Under the pieces are notes generated by a model. It ran no database searches. It worked only from the letters and a program-made list of their open reading frames with translations, and had not been told where the DNA came from. The position numbers and the translations under genes are program-made. Shown here one piece after another: positions 1-8,901 of a stretch of DNA of 13,431 nt. Numbering within the stretch: position 1 is the first letter of the stretch; every line of letters begins with the position of its first letter. Source of the DNA: Pirellulaceae bacterium (GTDB lineage Bacteria; Planctomycetota; Planctomycetia; Pirellulales; Pirellulaceae); contig JABDKS010000987.1 of assembly GCA_013002105.1 (NCBI GenBank), positions 1-13,431 of the forward strand, read 5' to 3'.

Positions 1-1
1 G

Positions 2-3000
2 TTAACGCACCTGCTGGATGTTCAGGGGGTGCCGCGATTTTTTAATCCGGTCGAACAGGCGATGCTGCGCGGGTTTCAATCGTTTGGTGAATATCTGCCT
101 GGCGTCGCAGTGCCGTTGGTCAAAGAAAAAATGCGTCGTGAAACGGCCAACGTTATTCTGCCGGCTGAACCGGAGTTGCTGGGAGAGCATCTGCGTAATC
201 GCCAGTCCCAAGGCGTCAATATGAACGTCAACTTGTTGGGCGAGGCAATTCTTGGAGAGCGCGAGGCCAAACGTCGGATGCAGCAATGCTTCGACGCGTT
301 GCGTATGCCCGAAGTCCGGTGCCTGTCGGTGAAAATTTCGACGCTCTACAGCCAAGTCTCGTCAATCGCCCGAACGCATACCATCAAGAAGGTTGCGGAT
401 CGTTTGGAAACGCTCTACCGGACCGCGATCCAAGAAATCGACCCAGTGACCGGCTTGAGCAAGTTCGTCTATCTGGATATGGAAGAGTATCGTGATTTGT
501 ATCTGACCGCCGATATTCTTTGTGAAACGCTTGACCGTCGGGGGTTGCAAGCCGTCAGAGCCGGGATTGCCCTGCAAGCGTATATTCCCGATTCGCAAAG
601 TGTGATGAAACGATTGATTCAATGGTCGCGCGGTCGCGTGGCCGCTGGTGGTGAACCTCTGACGATCCGGCTGGTCAAAGGTGCCAACATGGAAATGGAA
701 CGTGTTCACGCATCCATTGGCGGTCACCCGCAAGCGTCTTTCAAAGACAAACGACATACCGACGCTAACTACAAACGGATGCTTCGTGACTTGATTGATG
801 CAACCGAGCAACGCGACCTGCGCGTCGGTGTGGCATCGCACAATTTGTTCGACGTTGCCCTGGCACTGATTTGGGAGCAAGGCAAGGACCTTGGCGATCG
901 CTTTCAAATTGAGATGCTCGAAGGGATGGCCAACCATCAGCGACGAGCGATTACGCAACGGGGAACCGAGATGTTGTTGTACGCGCCAGCCTGTCGTCGC
1001 GACGGCTTTCTAAATGCGATCGGATACTTGATAAGACGATTGGACGAAAATACCGGACCGCAGAACTTTTTGCGTCATGCGTACCGATTGCGACCCGACA
1101 CTCCGGAATTCGACACTCTCGCCGACGATTTTCGCGAAGCACTGGTGTTGAGCGAGACGATTAGCGATGAGCCTCGTCAAGTAAACACACGAAACGATGT
1201 TCCGTTGCAGCCGCCGGTGGCCGAACATTGGTCGGAGTTGGTCAATGAGCCCGATACCAATTGGTCGCTGCCAGCGAACGCTGATTGGGCAAGGGCGATC
1301 GTCAAAAAATGGGAGTCCAAGTGTGGTGAGAATGCCACGAGGATACCGCTGATGATCGGCGATTTGCCAACCGATGGCGAAGGGTTGCGTGAATCGACCG
1401 ATCCGTCGCGACCGGGCGTCGTCATCAGCCGTTTTTCGCAAGCGTCACTCGAAGATGTTCGTCGGGCCGTGTCGATCGCAGCGGCTGATGAGAGTGATTG
1501 GGCCAATACGTCGATCCAACACCGTCACGATCTTTTGCGTGAAACCGCACAGAACCTGCGCCTGCGACGCAGTGACTTAGTAGGTGCGATGATCGGTGAC
1601 GGCGGAAAGACAGTCAGCGAGGCCGACCCGGAAGTCAGCGAAGCAATCGACTTTTGCGAATTTTATCCGTTAACAGCAAAAGCATGGAGTGAACATTCAA
1701 CGATCCAAGTCCAGCCACGCGGCGTTGTAGCTGTGATTACACCCTGGAATTTTCCGCTAGCGATCCCCTGCGGTGGTGTGGCGGCGGCACTGGCGGCCGG
1801 CAACCGCGTGATTCTGAAACCGGCCAATGAAACGGTGTTAACAGCGTGGTTGTTGTGCCAGGCCTTCTGGGACGCCGGAGTGCCGCGAAACGTATTGCAG
1901 TTCGTCCCCTGTGCATCGACGGTTGCCCAGCCCGGTTTGGTCATGAACCAACAGGTCGATACCGTGATTTTGACTGGAGGGACGTCGACTGCAAAACAAA
2001 TGTTGTCGGTTCGTCCCGATTTACATCTGTTGGCGGAAACCGGCGGCAAGAATGCGACGATCGTGACGGCGATGGCGGATCGGGATCAAGCGATCAAACA
2101 CGTTCTGCATTCAGCGTTTGGGCACAGCGGTCAGAAATGCAGTGCCACATCGCTGTTGTTGTTGGAGGACGAAGTCTTTCGCGATGAAGCCTTTCGCGCG
2201 ACGCTTGCGGACGCGGTCGAAAGTATTCGCGTGGGATCCGCGTGGGATTTGTCAACACGAATGGGACCGCTGATCGGTGAACCCAACGCCGAACTAACCC
2301 GTGGGCTCAAGGTTCTCGAGGACGATGAGGAATGGTTGGTGGTTCCTGAGCACATCGTCGACAACCCGAATTTGTATCGACCCGGTGTGAAATGGAATAT
2401 CCGCCCGGGTAGCTTTACGCATCTGACTGAGTTATTCGGGCCCGTGCTGGGTGTGATGCGTTTTTCCCGACTGGAGGAGGCGATCGAGATTGTTCGTCGG
2501 ACCGGTTATGGATTGACCAGCGGACTGGAGAGTTTGGATGACCGCGAGATTGAACTGTGGAAGAAGTCGATTGCCGCCGGTAATCTGTACATCAACCGAC
2601 CAACGACTGGAGCGATTGTGCTGCGTCAGCCGTTCGGGGGCGTTGGATTGAGCGCGTACGGCCCCGGTGTCAAAGCGGGCGGACCGCACTACGTGTTGGC
2701 GTTGATGAAAGTCACCGACGACAAAGCATCGTCTGAAACCAGCGACGCAACTCATCCACAGTTGGACCACCTGCTCAGTTGGATCGGCGTTTTCGAGGCG
2801 TCTGACTTGATGAGCAGCGAACTGGCGACCAAGCTACGCGCTGCCCTGGATTCGCAGCGTCGAGCGGTGGCAGAAGAATTTTCGCGTGAGCACGATACCG
2901 TCGGTTTGGTGGGGCAAGATAATTGGCGGCGCTATCGACCTGTGCGTGCCACCACGATCCGGATCGATTCGGATGGTCAACTACCCGAGGCGCTGATTGG

Positions 3001-3385
3001 AGTGACCGCTGCTGCTGCGGTTAGTGCACAAGTCACCTTGTCGATCGACCCCGACCTATCGACCGATGCAAAGGAATTGCTGGAATCAACGGCGGATTAT
3101 GTGCCCGGTCTGGTCGATCCGATCGAAGAGACGGCCGAGGAATTAGCCGAGCGGATTCGAGCTGGAGACGTCAGTCGACTGAGGCTATTGGCAAAGCCGC
3201 GTCAAGACGCGCCCTGGTTGCAAGCTTGCAGCGAAATGTTTGTCACCACGATCGATGAACCGGTACTGATCGAAGGCCGCGTGGAATGCTTGCGGTATAT
3301 GGACGAACAATCGGTATCGCATGACTATCATCGCTACGGGAATTTGGGGCGGCGGGCGGACGAGCCGCGACGTGATGTGTTGTGA
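2..3385 (+). CDS. putA: Bifunctional proline dehydrogenase / L-glutamate gamma-semialdehyde (P5C) dehydrogenase, 5' partial
   Basis: Oxidises proline to P5C with FAD, then P5C/glutamate semialdehyde to glutamate with NAD+. The frame is open to the left edge, so the true start lies outside; the GTG at 29 falls inside conserved sequence and is not the start. 1127 residues are visible. Residues ~1-385 are the proline dehydrogenase barrel: SVKISTLY, GIALQAYIPDS, RLVKGANME, VASHNLFDVA, EMLEGM and the C-terminal YLIRRLDEN motif. Residues ~395-905 are the aldehyde dehydrogenase: PWNFPLAIPCGG, catalytic Glu in LLAETGGKN (codon 2036), nucleophile Cys in GQKCSA (codon 2138), ELFGPVL, and RQPFGGVGLS followed by KAGGPHYV. 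About 220 further residues carry GQDNWRRYRPV and, near the end, RVECLRYMDEQS and HRYGNLG, resembling the ALDH-like C-terminal domain of long PutA proteins. An N-terminal DNA-binding domain cannot be assessed. The neighbouring NYN gene converges on it. Confidence 0.95.
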   Translation, partial: LTHLLDVQGVPRFFNPVEQAMLRGFQSFGEYLPGVAVPLVKEKMRRETANVILPAEPELLGEHLRNRQSQGVNMNVNLLGEAILGEREAKRRMQQCFDALRMPEVRCLSVKISTLYSQVSSIARTHTIKKVADRLETLYRTAIQEIDPVTGLSKFVYLDMEEYRDLYLTADILCETLDRRGLQAVRAGIALQAYIPDSQSVMKRLIQWSRGRVAAGGEPLTIRLVKGANMEMERVHASIGGHPQASFKDKRHTDANYKRMLRDLIDATEQRDLRVGVASHNLFDVALALIWEQGKDLGDRFQIEMLEGMANHQRRAITQRGTEMLLYAPACRRDGFLNAIGYLIRRLDENTGPQNFLRHAYRLRPDTPEFDTLADDFREALVLSETISDEPRQVNTRNDVPLQPPVAEHWSELVNEPDTNWSLPANADWARAIVKKWESKCGENATRIPLMIGDLPTDGEGLRESTDPSRPGVVISRFSQASLEDVRRAVSIAAADESDWANTSIQHRHDLLRETAQNLRLRRSDLVGAMIGDGGKTVSEADPEVSEAIDFCEFYPLTAKAWSEHSTIQVQPRGVVAVITPWNFPLAIPCGGVAAALAAGNRVILKPANETVLTAWLLCQAFWDAGVPRNVLQFVPCASTVAQPGLVMNQQVDTVILTGGTSTAKQMLSVRPDLHLLAETGGKNATIVTAMADRDQAIKHVLHSAFGHSGQKCSATSLLLLEDEVFRDEAFRATLADAVESIRVGSAWDLSTRMGPLIGEPNAELTRGLKVLEDDEEWLVVPEHIVDNPNLYRPGVKWNIRPGSFTHLTELFGPVLGVMRFSRLEEAIEIVRRTGYGLTSGLESLDDREIELWKKSIAAGNLYINRPTTGAIVLRQPFGGVGLSAYGPGVKAGGPHYVLALMKVTDDKASSETSDATHPQLDHLLSWIGVFEASDLMSSELATKLRAALDSQRRAVAEEFSREHDTVGLVGQDNWRRYRPVRATTIRIDSDGQLPEALIGVTAAAAVSAQVTLSIDPDLSTDAKELLESTADYVPGLVDPIEETAEELAERIRAGDVSRLRLLAKPRQDAPWLQACSEMFVTTIDEPVLIEGRVECLRYMDEQSVSHDYHRYGNLGRRADEPRRDVL

Positions 3386-3418
3386 CTGAGACGTGTTGTG
3401 CCTGAGACGTGTTGTGAC
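3371..3418. repeat. Three-copy 16-bp tandem repeat spanning the putA stop codon
   Basis: Three head-to-tail 16-bp units lie at 3371-3386, 3387-3402 and 3403-3418. Units 2 and 3 read TGAGACGTGTTGTG followed by CC or AC; unit 1 is degenerate (CGTGATGTGTTGTGAC) and encodes the last residues (RDVL) and stop codon of the proline enzyme. The period is not a multiple of three. No spacers or hairpin with a T-run are visible, so this is a minisatellite-like repeat and not a terminator or CRISPR. Confidence 0.85.
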
Positions 3419-3427
3419 GGGGACGCC

Positions 3428-3964
3428 CTATTCGTCGAAGCCGAATTCTTTCATCCAGTCGCTTACTTTTTCATCGCTTAACCTACCAGTCGGTTTGTCG
3501 CTAGCTTCTTCGGCACTCCCCTGCCCTGCCCCGTTGGCGATGTCGATCGCCAGTCCGACTTTGCCGTCGAGTAATCGATCGAGCCATTCTTGTGAATCGA
3601 AACTCGCTGCACCGCGACGCTTGGCGGCCGCCTGGACGCGGTGATCCGATGAAACGACAGCGAGGCGTTTGGGCGAATGGTGTGCCGCTATCAACTCTTC
3701 GATGCAATCGTCGGCTTCGGGATACTCGGTCGCAAACAAAACTTCGATCCCTTCGACCTCAAAGCGATTGGGGCGATCCCGAGGGGGGTTCGCCGCGTCG
3801 AACACGACGCACGTGCGTGAACGAGTCTCCGCATCCAGGTGTGTTACTAATCGATTGACCAATTGCATCCGTTCGCGATGTAGCCAATTCGGATCGGTGT
3901 TACGCGCCGGTGGAGCGACGGGCGATACCACGTTGTATCCATCGATCAACAGAAGTAACGACAT
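3428..3964 (-). CDS. YacP-like NYN-domain protein (PIN-like RNase fold)
   Basis: A 178-residue protein of the NYN/YacP family, PIN-like folds whose acidic residues bind metal and cleave RNA; the Bacillus member Rae1/YacP is a ribosome-associated mRNA endonuclease. The N-terminus is the canonical strand LLLLIDGYNVV with Asp8 and Asn11. Further acidic positions are FDA (Asp56), the EADDCIEELI helix (Asp85, Asp86, Glu89, Glu90) and VVSSDHRVQ (Asp107), matching the order of the family's acidic cluster. About 30 residues after the fold form a charged tail (SAEEASDKP to MKEFGFDE) with no recognised domain. The ATG is chosen because the fold begins at residue 3; no clear Shine-Dalgarno precedes it. 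It converges with putA and follows the flippase gene by 98 nt. The NYN call is strong; the RNA target and ribosome link are inference from the family. Confidence 0.82.
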   Translation of the reverse strand: MSLLLLIDGYNVVSPVAPPARNTDPNWLHRERMQLVNRLVTHLDAETRSRTCVVFDAANPPRDRPNRFEVEGIEVLFATEYPEADDCIEELIAAHHSPKRLAVVSSDHRVQAAAKRRGAASFDSQEWLDRLLDGKVGLAIDIANGAGQGSAEEASDKPTGRLSDEKVSDWMKEFGFDE

Positions 3965-4062
3965 AATGGGAGCGGTCGGTAGTTGGATAGTTCGATGGAT
4001 TGCAGCAGTTGATTGATTCTATCCGAAGTTCCAACGATGACCGAACCCAGATCTTGCCCGAC

Positions 4063-5424
4063 TCAACCGTCAGCGATAACGCGAGGTGGTTCGCTTTGGT
4101 GGCGGTAAACATCGGCATACACGATGGCTGACAGCCAGATTAGACAGACGGTTTGGCCAGCCAGGGCACCCATGGCAACGGCCAATGCTCCGTGATGTGG
4201 GTATAACAGCCAAGTGACGAACACGATCACCCCAATGCCAAAGATTCGCGCGGGGACAATCGCCATTGGTCGTCCGCGTCCCTTGATATAGCTGTCTAAG
4301 CCTTGCAGAACACCGCGAATCGCGGCGACCGGTGCGAGCCACAGGGCGAACTGGACAGCGGGCACAAAAGGGTCGCCATACAACAGCTGCACGGCCCATC
4401 CGATCACGAACATAAACGCGATCGTGCTGAGGAGCTGAACAGACATCGCCGATCCGAGGATTCGGTGCACATCTTTTGTCGTAAGGTTCGTATCAGGACG
4501 GGCACCAGCATTGAATAAAAACAATCCCATCGTGTTGGGAATTACTGTCAACGGATAAACCACAGGCACCATCGCGGCATAGTACCCCTGTTGAACGAAT
4601 GGAGCGAGCCAAAGGATCAGCAACAGGTCCAGCCGCTCAAACAAATCCGTTGCCAGCATCGACACTCCGTACGGTCGGCTCTCCTTCAACAGGGTGGGGA
4701 CTTTCGGCTCGCTTTCACCCCGAAATGGTTTGGGTAAGCCGATTACGCAGGCGGACATGGAGATGAGCGAGGCGATGACCGATAGTACGCAGGTGATCGT
4801 CAGATCGACGCGATAAACGCAGAATGTTATCAGCAGAAGTGTGGGAAGTGCGGACGCCGCGATAACTCGGCGAATATTGTAGGCAGCGAACTGACCACTA
4901 CCGCGGTCGACGCCCATCATGATCAACATGACGTGTTGGCCGATGATTCCGATCGAACAAAGCAACGCCATTGGCATCAAAAACTGTTTTTCCGCAGGCA
5001 GCGCAAAGTAGCAAAGCCCAAACGCCACCAAGGTCGTGAAAGTTCCAGTGGTGAGTCCCAACCAAAATGCAGCGCGACGGAGTTTTGTTTGGGCTCCATC
5101 GGCCAGAGCTGCGTAACGGCAGATCACATCAAGCCCGCCCAGCAGGCCGATGTACATCAGCAATTGGACATACAGAATCGCGGTGGCGTATTCGCCGCGA
5201 CCTTCGGGGCCCAACAGTCGCGCGAGCAGAATTCCTTGGAACATCTGCAACAGGACGACCGAAAATGCAACGCCTACCGTGTAAACGAATTGCGTGCCGA
5301 CTTTGCCCGATGTCTTGGGATTTGTCTCCAGCACAACAGCATCGCCAAGCAACGTCTGCGGCGAAGGGTACGCTTCGGCCGTAGGCGAATCGGGGTTGGC
5401 GTTGGTGAGCGAGTCTTGAGACAT
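4063..5424 (-). CDS. Wzx-like oligosaccharide flippase (MOP superfamily, polysaccharide biosynthesis protein)
   Basis: A 453-residue polytopic inner-membrane protein with about a dozen hydrophobic segments (roughly residues 43-70, 81-103, 118-142, 148-170, 187-206, 208-230, 265-304, 323-349, 355-375, 388-408, 412-436). The soluble N-terminal ~40 residues are polar and poorly conserved-looking. Helix 1 ends with ARLLGPEGRGEYA, the signature of the polysaccharide-synthase/flippase branch of the MOP superfamily. Such proteins move undecaprenyl-linked sugars across the inner membrane for O-antigen, capsule or other surface glycan. No glycosyltransferase, polymerase or sugar-nucleotide gene is visible beside it, so the substrate is unknown. 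The ATG at 5424 gives the most compact protein and has a TATAAT-like box just upstream. A multidrug (MATE) exporter is possible but fits the helix 1 motif less well. Confidence 0.8.
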   Translation of the reverse strand: MSQDSLTNANPDSPTAEAYPSPQTLLGDAVVLETNPKTSGKVGTQFVYTVGVAFSVVLLQMFQGILLARLLGPEGRGEYATAILYVQLLMYIGLLGGLDVICRYAALADGAQTKLRRAAFWLGLTTGTFTTLVAFGLCYFALPAEKQFLMPMALLCSIGIIGQHVMLIMMGVDRGSGQFAAYNIRRVIAASALPTLLLITFCVYRVDLTITCVLSVIASLISMSACVIGLPKPFRGESEPKVPTLLKESRPYGVSMLATDLFERLDLLLILWLAPFVQQGYYAAMVPVVYPLTVIPNTMGLFLFNAGARPDTNLTTKDVHRILGSAMSVQLLSTIAFMFVIGWAVQLLYGDPFVPAVQFALWLAPVAAIRGVLQGLDSYIKGRGRPMAIVPARIFGIGVIVFVTWLLYPHHGALAVAMGALAGQTVCLIWLSAIVYADVYRHQSEPPRVIADG

Positions 5425-5434
5425 GTGCAGTACG

Positions 5435-5440
5435 ATTATA
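5435..5440 (-). promoter_or_regulatory. Possible -10 element of the flippase gene
   Basis: A perfect TATAAT reads on the minus strand 10 nt before the flippase ATG. No good TTGACA match lies 16-18 bp further upstream (GCAAAT at the ideal spacing). If used, transcription would begin only a few bases before the start codon, giving an almost leaderless mRNA. A single hexamer match is weak evidence. Confidence 0.3.
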
Positions 5441-5618
5441 GTTGGCTGCCCTGTTCAATTTGCCGCGCGTGATCGATGCGGACAACATCGACATGAGCAA
5501 GCCAAGGTCGAAAGGGTTCTGCAACGAATAGGGGAGTCGTGCGGGTTTTGACTAAGAAAAACGGGCGAGAGTCAGCCAAAGGTTTATCCGTCGAATTCGG
5601 CGTTTCGCATGGGAGTGG

Positions 5619-6392
5619 TCATGCTGGATCTCGGCAGGTTGCATAGTCGACCCATTGGAGGAACAGTCCCTGCGGAGGTGCGGTCGGCCCGGCGACGTCA
5701 CGATTGGTCGCCGCGATCACTTCGTCGATCCACTGCGGTGGATGCTTCCCGCGACCAATTTCAACCAGTGTGCCGGCAATATTGCGCACCATGTTGTACA
5801 GAAACCCATTGGCTTCGACTTCGATCGCGAGTTGCCCGAACCCATCGATGTCTCGCACAATCAGGTCACAGGCACGCAGATCACGCACCGTGGTTTTTCG
5901 CTCGGCCCCGGTGGCTTGAAAGCTGGCGAAATCGTGTTCACCAACAAACCGTTGGGCTGCGTCGAACATCGATTCGATGTCAAGCGGATATTTGATACGC
6001 CAGTGATAGCGGTATTGAAACACGTCGCGCCGTCCGCCGATTTGGATTTGATAGCGGTAGCGTTTGCCAATGGCGTCGCGGATCGCATGAAAATCGTCCG
6101 GGGCGTCAACCGCCTCGGTGACCACGATCGTCTCGGGTAATCGAGTGTTGATGGCACGGCCCAGATCGGTGGCCGTCGCGTTCCACTGGCCGATCTGACA
6201 ACTTGCGACTTGGGCCAATGCGTGAACGCCGCTGTCGGTGCGACCGCTGCCGACGACGTTCACCGATTGTTTGGTGATTTGCCGGAGCGCTTTTTGTAAT
6301 TCGCCTTGGATCGTGACTTGATTGGGTTGAACTTGCCAACCGGCGTAGTCGGTCCCGTCGTAGGCGACTGTCAGTTTAAATGTCCGCGACAC
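5619..6392 (-). CDS. truA: tRNA pseudouridine(38-40) synthase TruA
   Basis: Converts uridine to pseudouridine at positions 38-40 of the tRNA anticodon arm, in the cytoplasm. From the chosen GTG start the protein is 257 residues, close to the usual 245-270. It begins VSRTFKLTVAYDGTDYAGWQ, the family's opening strand, and carries the catalytic motif GSGRTDSGVHA with Asp53 as nucleophile. Later family segments include FHAIRDAIGKRYRYQI, HDFASFQATG and GFLYNMVRNIAGTLVEIGRG. The reading frame stays open upstream to 6590, but those residues are not TruA-like and overlap asd, so the GTG at 6392 is preferred; AGGTGG lies 4 nt before it. It follows asd by 29 nt on the same strand, suggesting cotranscription. 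Confidence 0.94.
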   Translation of the reverse strand: MSRTFKLTVAYDGTDYAGWQVQPNQVTIQGELQKALRQITKQSVNVVGSGRTDSGVHALAQVASCQIGQWNATATDLGRAINTRLPETIVVTEAVDAPDDFHAIRDAIGKRYRYQIQIGGRRDVFQYRYHWRIKYPLDIESMFDAAQRFVGEHDFASFQATGAERKTTVRDLRACDLIVRDIDGFGQLAIEVEANGFLYNMVRNIAGTLVEIGRGKHPPQWIDEVIAATNRDVAGPTAPPQGLFLQWVDYATCRDPA

Positions 6393-6396
6393 ATCG

Positions 6397-6402
6397 CCAC
6401 CT
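6397..6402 (-). promoter_or_regulatory. Ribosome binding site supporting the truA GTG start
   Basis: AGGTGG on the minus strand, 4 nt before the GTG, inside the 29-nt asd-truA gap. The spacing is rather short. It supports the start at 6392 over in-frame upstream codons within asd. Confidence 0.42.
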
Positions 6403-6421
6403 GATGATCCGATGGAGACGA

Positions 6422-7441
<1,020 letters not shown>

Positions 7442-7525
7442 GGTCTTTGCTGGTGGTTGGAGTGGTGTCAGATGTGCTTGGGGAACGACGCGCAAAATTT
7501 CGTTGCCGTGACGACTAGTCGATCG

Positions 7526-8719
7526 CTATTCGTCAATCGCTTCAATGGCATCCGGCAAGGTCTTGTCCACGACGCCGCGGGTGCCGCGACCTTCGTCCAG
7601 TTTGAACTTGACCTGATAGAGGACCTCTTCGGAATTGGCTTCCCAGAATCGGTCAATCTTTTCCTTGGGCAGTGGATTGTACGATTGAAAAACGCGAAAT
7701 CCAATGCCCCGCGACGGGTCATCGGTGATCCACCAGGGACTCTTGGGAATCTGGGGATCGATGTCCTTCCACAGCAGATAGTTGGATACCAGTCGACTGG
7801 CGCTTCGCAGCTCCGGAGGATCCATTTCCCAACTGCCACCACGTACCACACAGCGGTCTTCTTCTGTCGGCCAGACTGCCATGTCGACAGCGCGGTTGTC
7901 CTTGCCGACATAGCGTCGATAGCCGTCGGGCGTGTGTTGGTTGATCGTCCATTCGGCAGCGTTGCCGTGCATATCATGCAGTCCGAAAGCGTTGGGTTTC
8001 TTGGTCCCAACAAAACCAGCACCTTCGTCGGCATTGTCAAAGAACCAAGCGTAGTCATCGATATCGTCGGCACTGTCGCCGAAGCTGTATGCGGTGGTGG
8101 TACCCGATCGCGCGGCGTATTCCCACTCGGCTTCGGTCGGCAACCGCAATTGCAGGTCGGTCAAGCGACTGAGCCATTTGGTGAATTGCTGCGCCGAGTA
8201 TTGGGACATGGTCACCGCTGGCTGCTGCGCTTCTTCCCCGTATTCGAATGTGTAACTCGCGTCGTAAAGCGGCGTTGGTGCGGTGATCACGTCTGCTTGA
8301 TTTTTGGCGTCGATCTTTCGAATACCGTCAGCATCGAACTTCTTGAAAGCGTCATACAGATTCATGAACTCTTTGTATTGCGCCCAGGTCACTTCGGTTT
8401 TTGCGACCCACATCGGGTCCACCGTGACTTTGACCTGAGGGCCTTCGTCTTTGCGGCGACCTTCTTCGGTATCAGGGCTGCCCATCGTGTACGTGCCGCC
8501 CGGAACGGGAACCATTTCAAAACTGACGTCGGTTCCCGGAATCGTGACGCTGAAAGGCACCATGAATCCATCGGCCACTTCAACCGAGGGGCCGTCAGCC
8601 GGTTCTTCCTTGGCAATTCCCGGACGAGTCTTGGCAGGCGAGTCGGCGTTGGCAGCGGGCGCTGCGATCAAGATGCTCAACGCAGTCAGCAGACCGGCGG
8701 CAACAATTTGGAAACGCAT
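7526..8719 (-). CDS. Secreted SUMF1/FGE-sulfatase-domain protein, cysteine-less, paralog A
   Basis: A 397-residue exported protein with a signal peptide (MRFQ, hydrophobic residues 6-20, likely cleavage after PAANA, residue 25) followed by one formylglycine-generating-enzyme fold. Family landmarks are MVPVPGGTYTMGSPDTEE (69-86), VDPMWVAKTEVTWAQY (100-115), RLPTEAEWEYAAR (192-204), NAFGLHDMHGNAAEW (243-257), VVRGGSW (291-297) and GIGFRVFQS (338-346). After RGGSW true FGE enzymes have two copper-binding catalytic cysteines; here the stretch is EMDPPELRSASRL with none. The only cysteine in the mature protein is Cys290. Formylglycine synthesis is therefore unlikely and a binding role in the envelope is inferred. 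About 35 residues follow the fold (DRFWEANSEEVLYQV to DKTLPDAIEAIDE). The ATG has a good Shine-Dalgarno. Roughly 60% identical by eye to the next gene upstream. Confidence 0.85.
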   Translation of the reverse strand: MRFQIVAAGLLTALSILIAAPAANADSPAKTRPGIAKEEPADGPSVEVADGFMVPFSVTIPGTDVSFEMVPVPGGTYTMGSPDTEEGRRKDEGPQVKVTVDPMWVAKTEVTWAQYKEFMNLYDAFKKFDADGIRKIDAKNQADVITAPTPLYDASYTFEYGEEAQQPAVTMSQYSAQQFTKWLSRLTDLQLRLPTEAEWEYAARSGTTTAYSFGDSADDIDDYAWFFDNADEGAGFVGTKKPNAFGLHDMHGNAAEWTINQHTPDGYRRYVGKDNRAVDMAVWPTEEDRCVVRGGSWEMDPPELRSASRLVSNYLLWKDIDPQIPKSPWWITDDPSRGIGFRVFQSYNPLPKEKIDRFWEANSEEVLYQVKFKLDEGRGTRGVVDKTLPDAIEAIDE

Positions 8720-8726
8720 CAGTTGA

Positions 8727-8732
8727 TCCTCT
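8727..8732 (-). promoter_or_regulatory. Ribosome binding site of SUMF1-like paralog A
   Basis: AGAGGA on the minus strand, 7 nt before the ATG at 8719. This is the best-spaced Shine-Dalgarno match in the window and fixes the start that yields an intact signal peptide. Confidence 0.55.
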
Positions 8733-8786
8733 GGCGTAGGATGTGAGACAAAGCGGGTGCAACGGTTTGGACGTCAGCACTATTTA

Positions 8787-8816
8787 GGCGATGACCGTAT
8801 GGGCGATGACCGTCCA
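8787..8816. repeat. Two-copy 15-bp tandem repeat between the SUMF1-like paralogs
   Basis: Two adjacent 15-bp units at 8787-8801 and 8802-8816 share GGCGATGACCGT exactly and differ in the last three bases (ATG versus CCA). They lie in the 182-nt gap between the two SUMF1-like genes. The rest of that gap shows no gene and no clear terminator. Two short copies could be simple slippage. Confidence 0.6.
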
Positions 8817-8901
8817 TGAGCGACCGATGGCGAACAAGCTTATCACACGTCTCGATCGGGGAGGCTGTGAAACTAGACGTCCGGCGAAGAGATGGCCCAG
8901 T

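Noticed and set aside
5540..5600. Rho-independent terminator after truA
   Set aside because: The minus strand has a short T-run near 5560, but the only complementary arms (GACT/AGTC) are too short and too far apart for a convincing stem.
5655..6140. Plus-strand 161-codon frame antisense to truA
   Set aside because: Mirror of truA coding sequence with no family motifs.
7457..8746. 429-codon plus-strand open frame antisense to SUMF1-like paralog A
   Set aside because: It lies entirely opposite well-supported genes and its product has no recognisable fold. A similar antisense frame (9535-10125) occurs opposite paralog B, as expected when it simply mirrors paralogous coding sequence.
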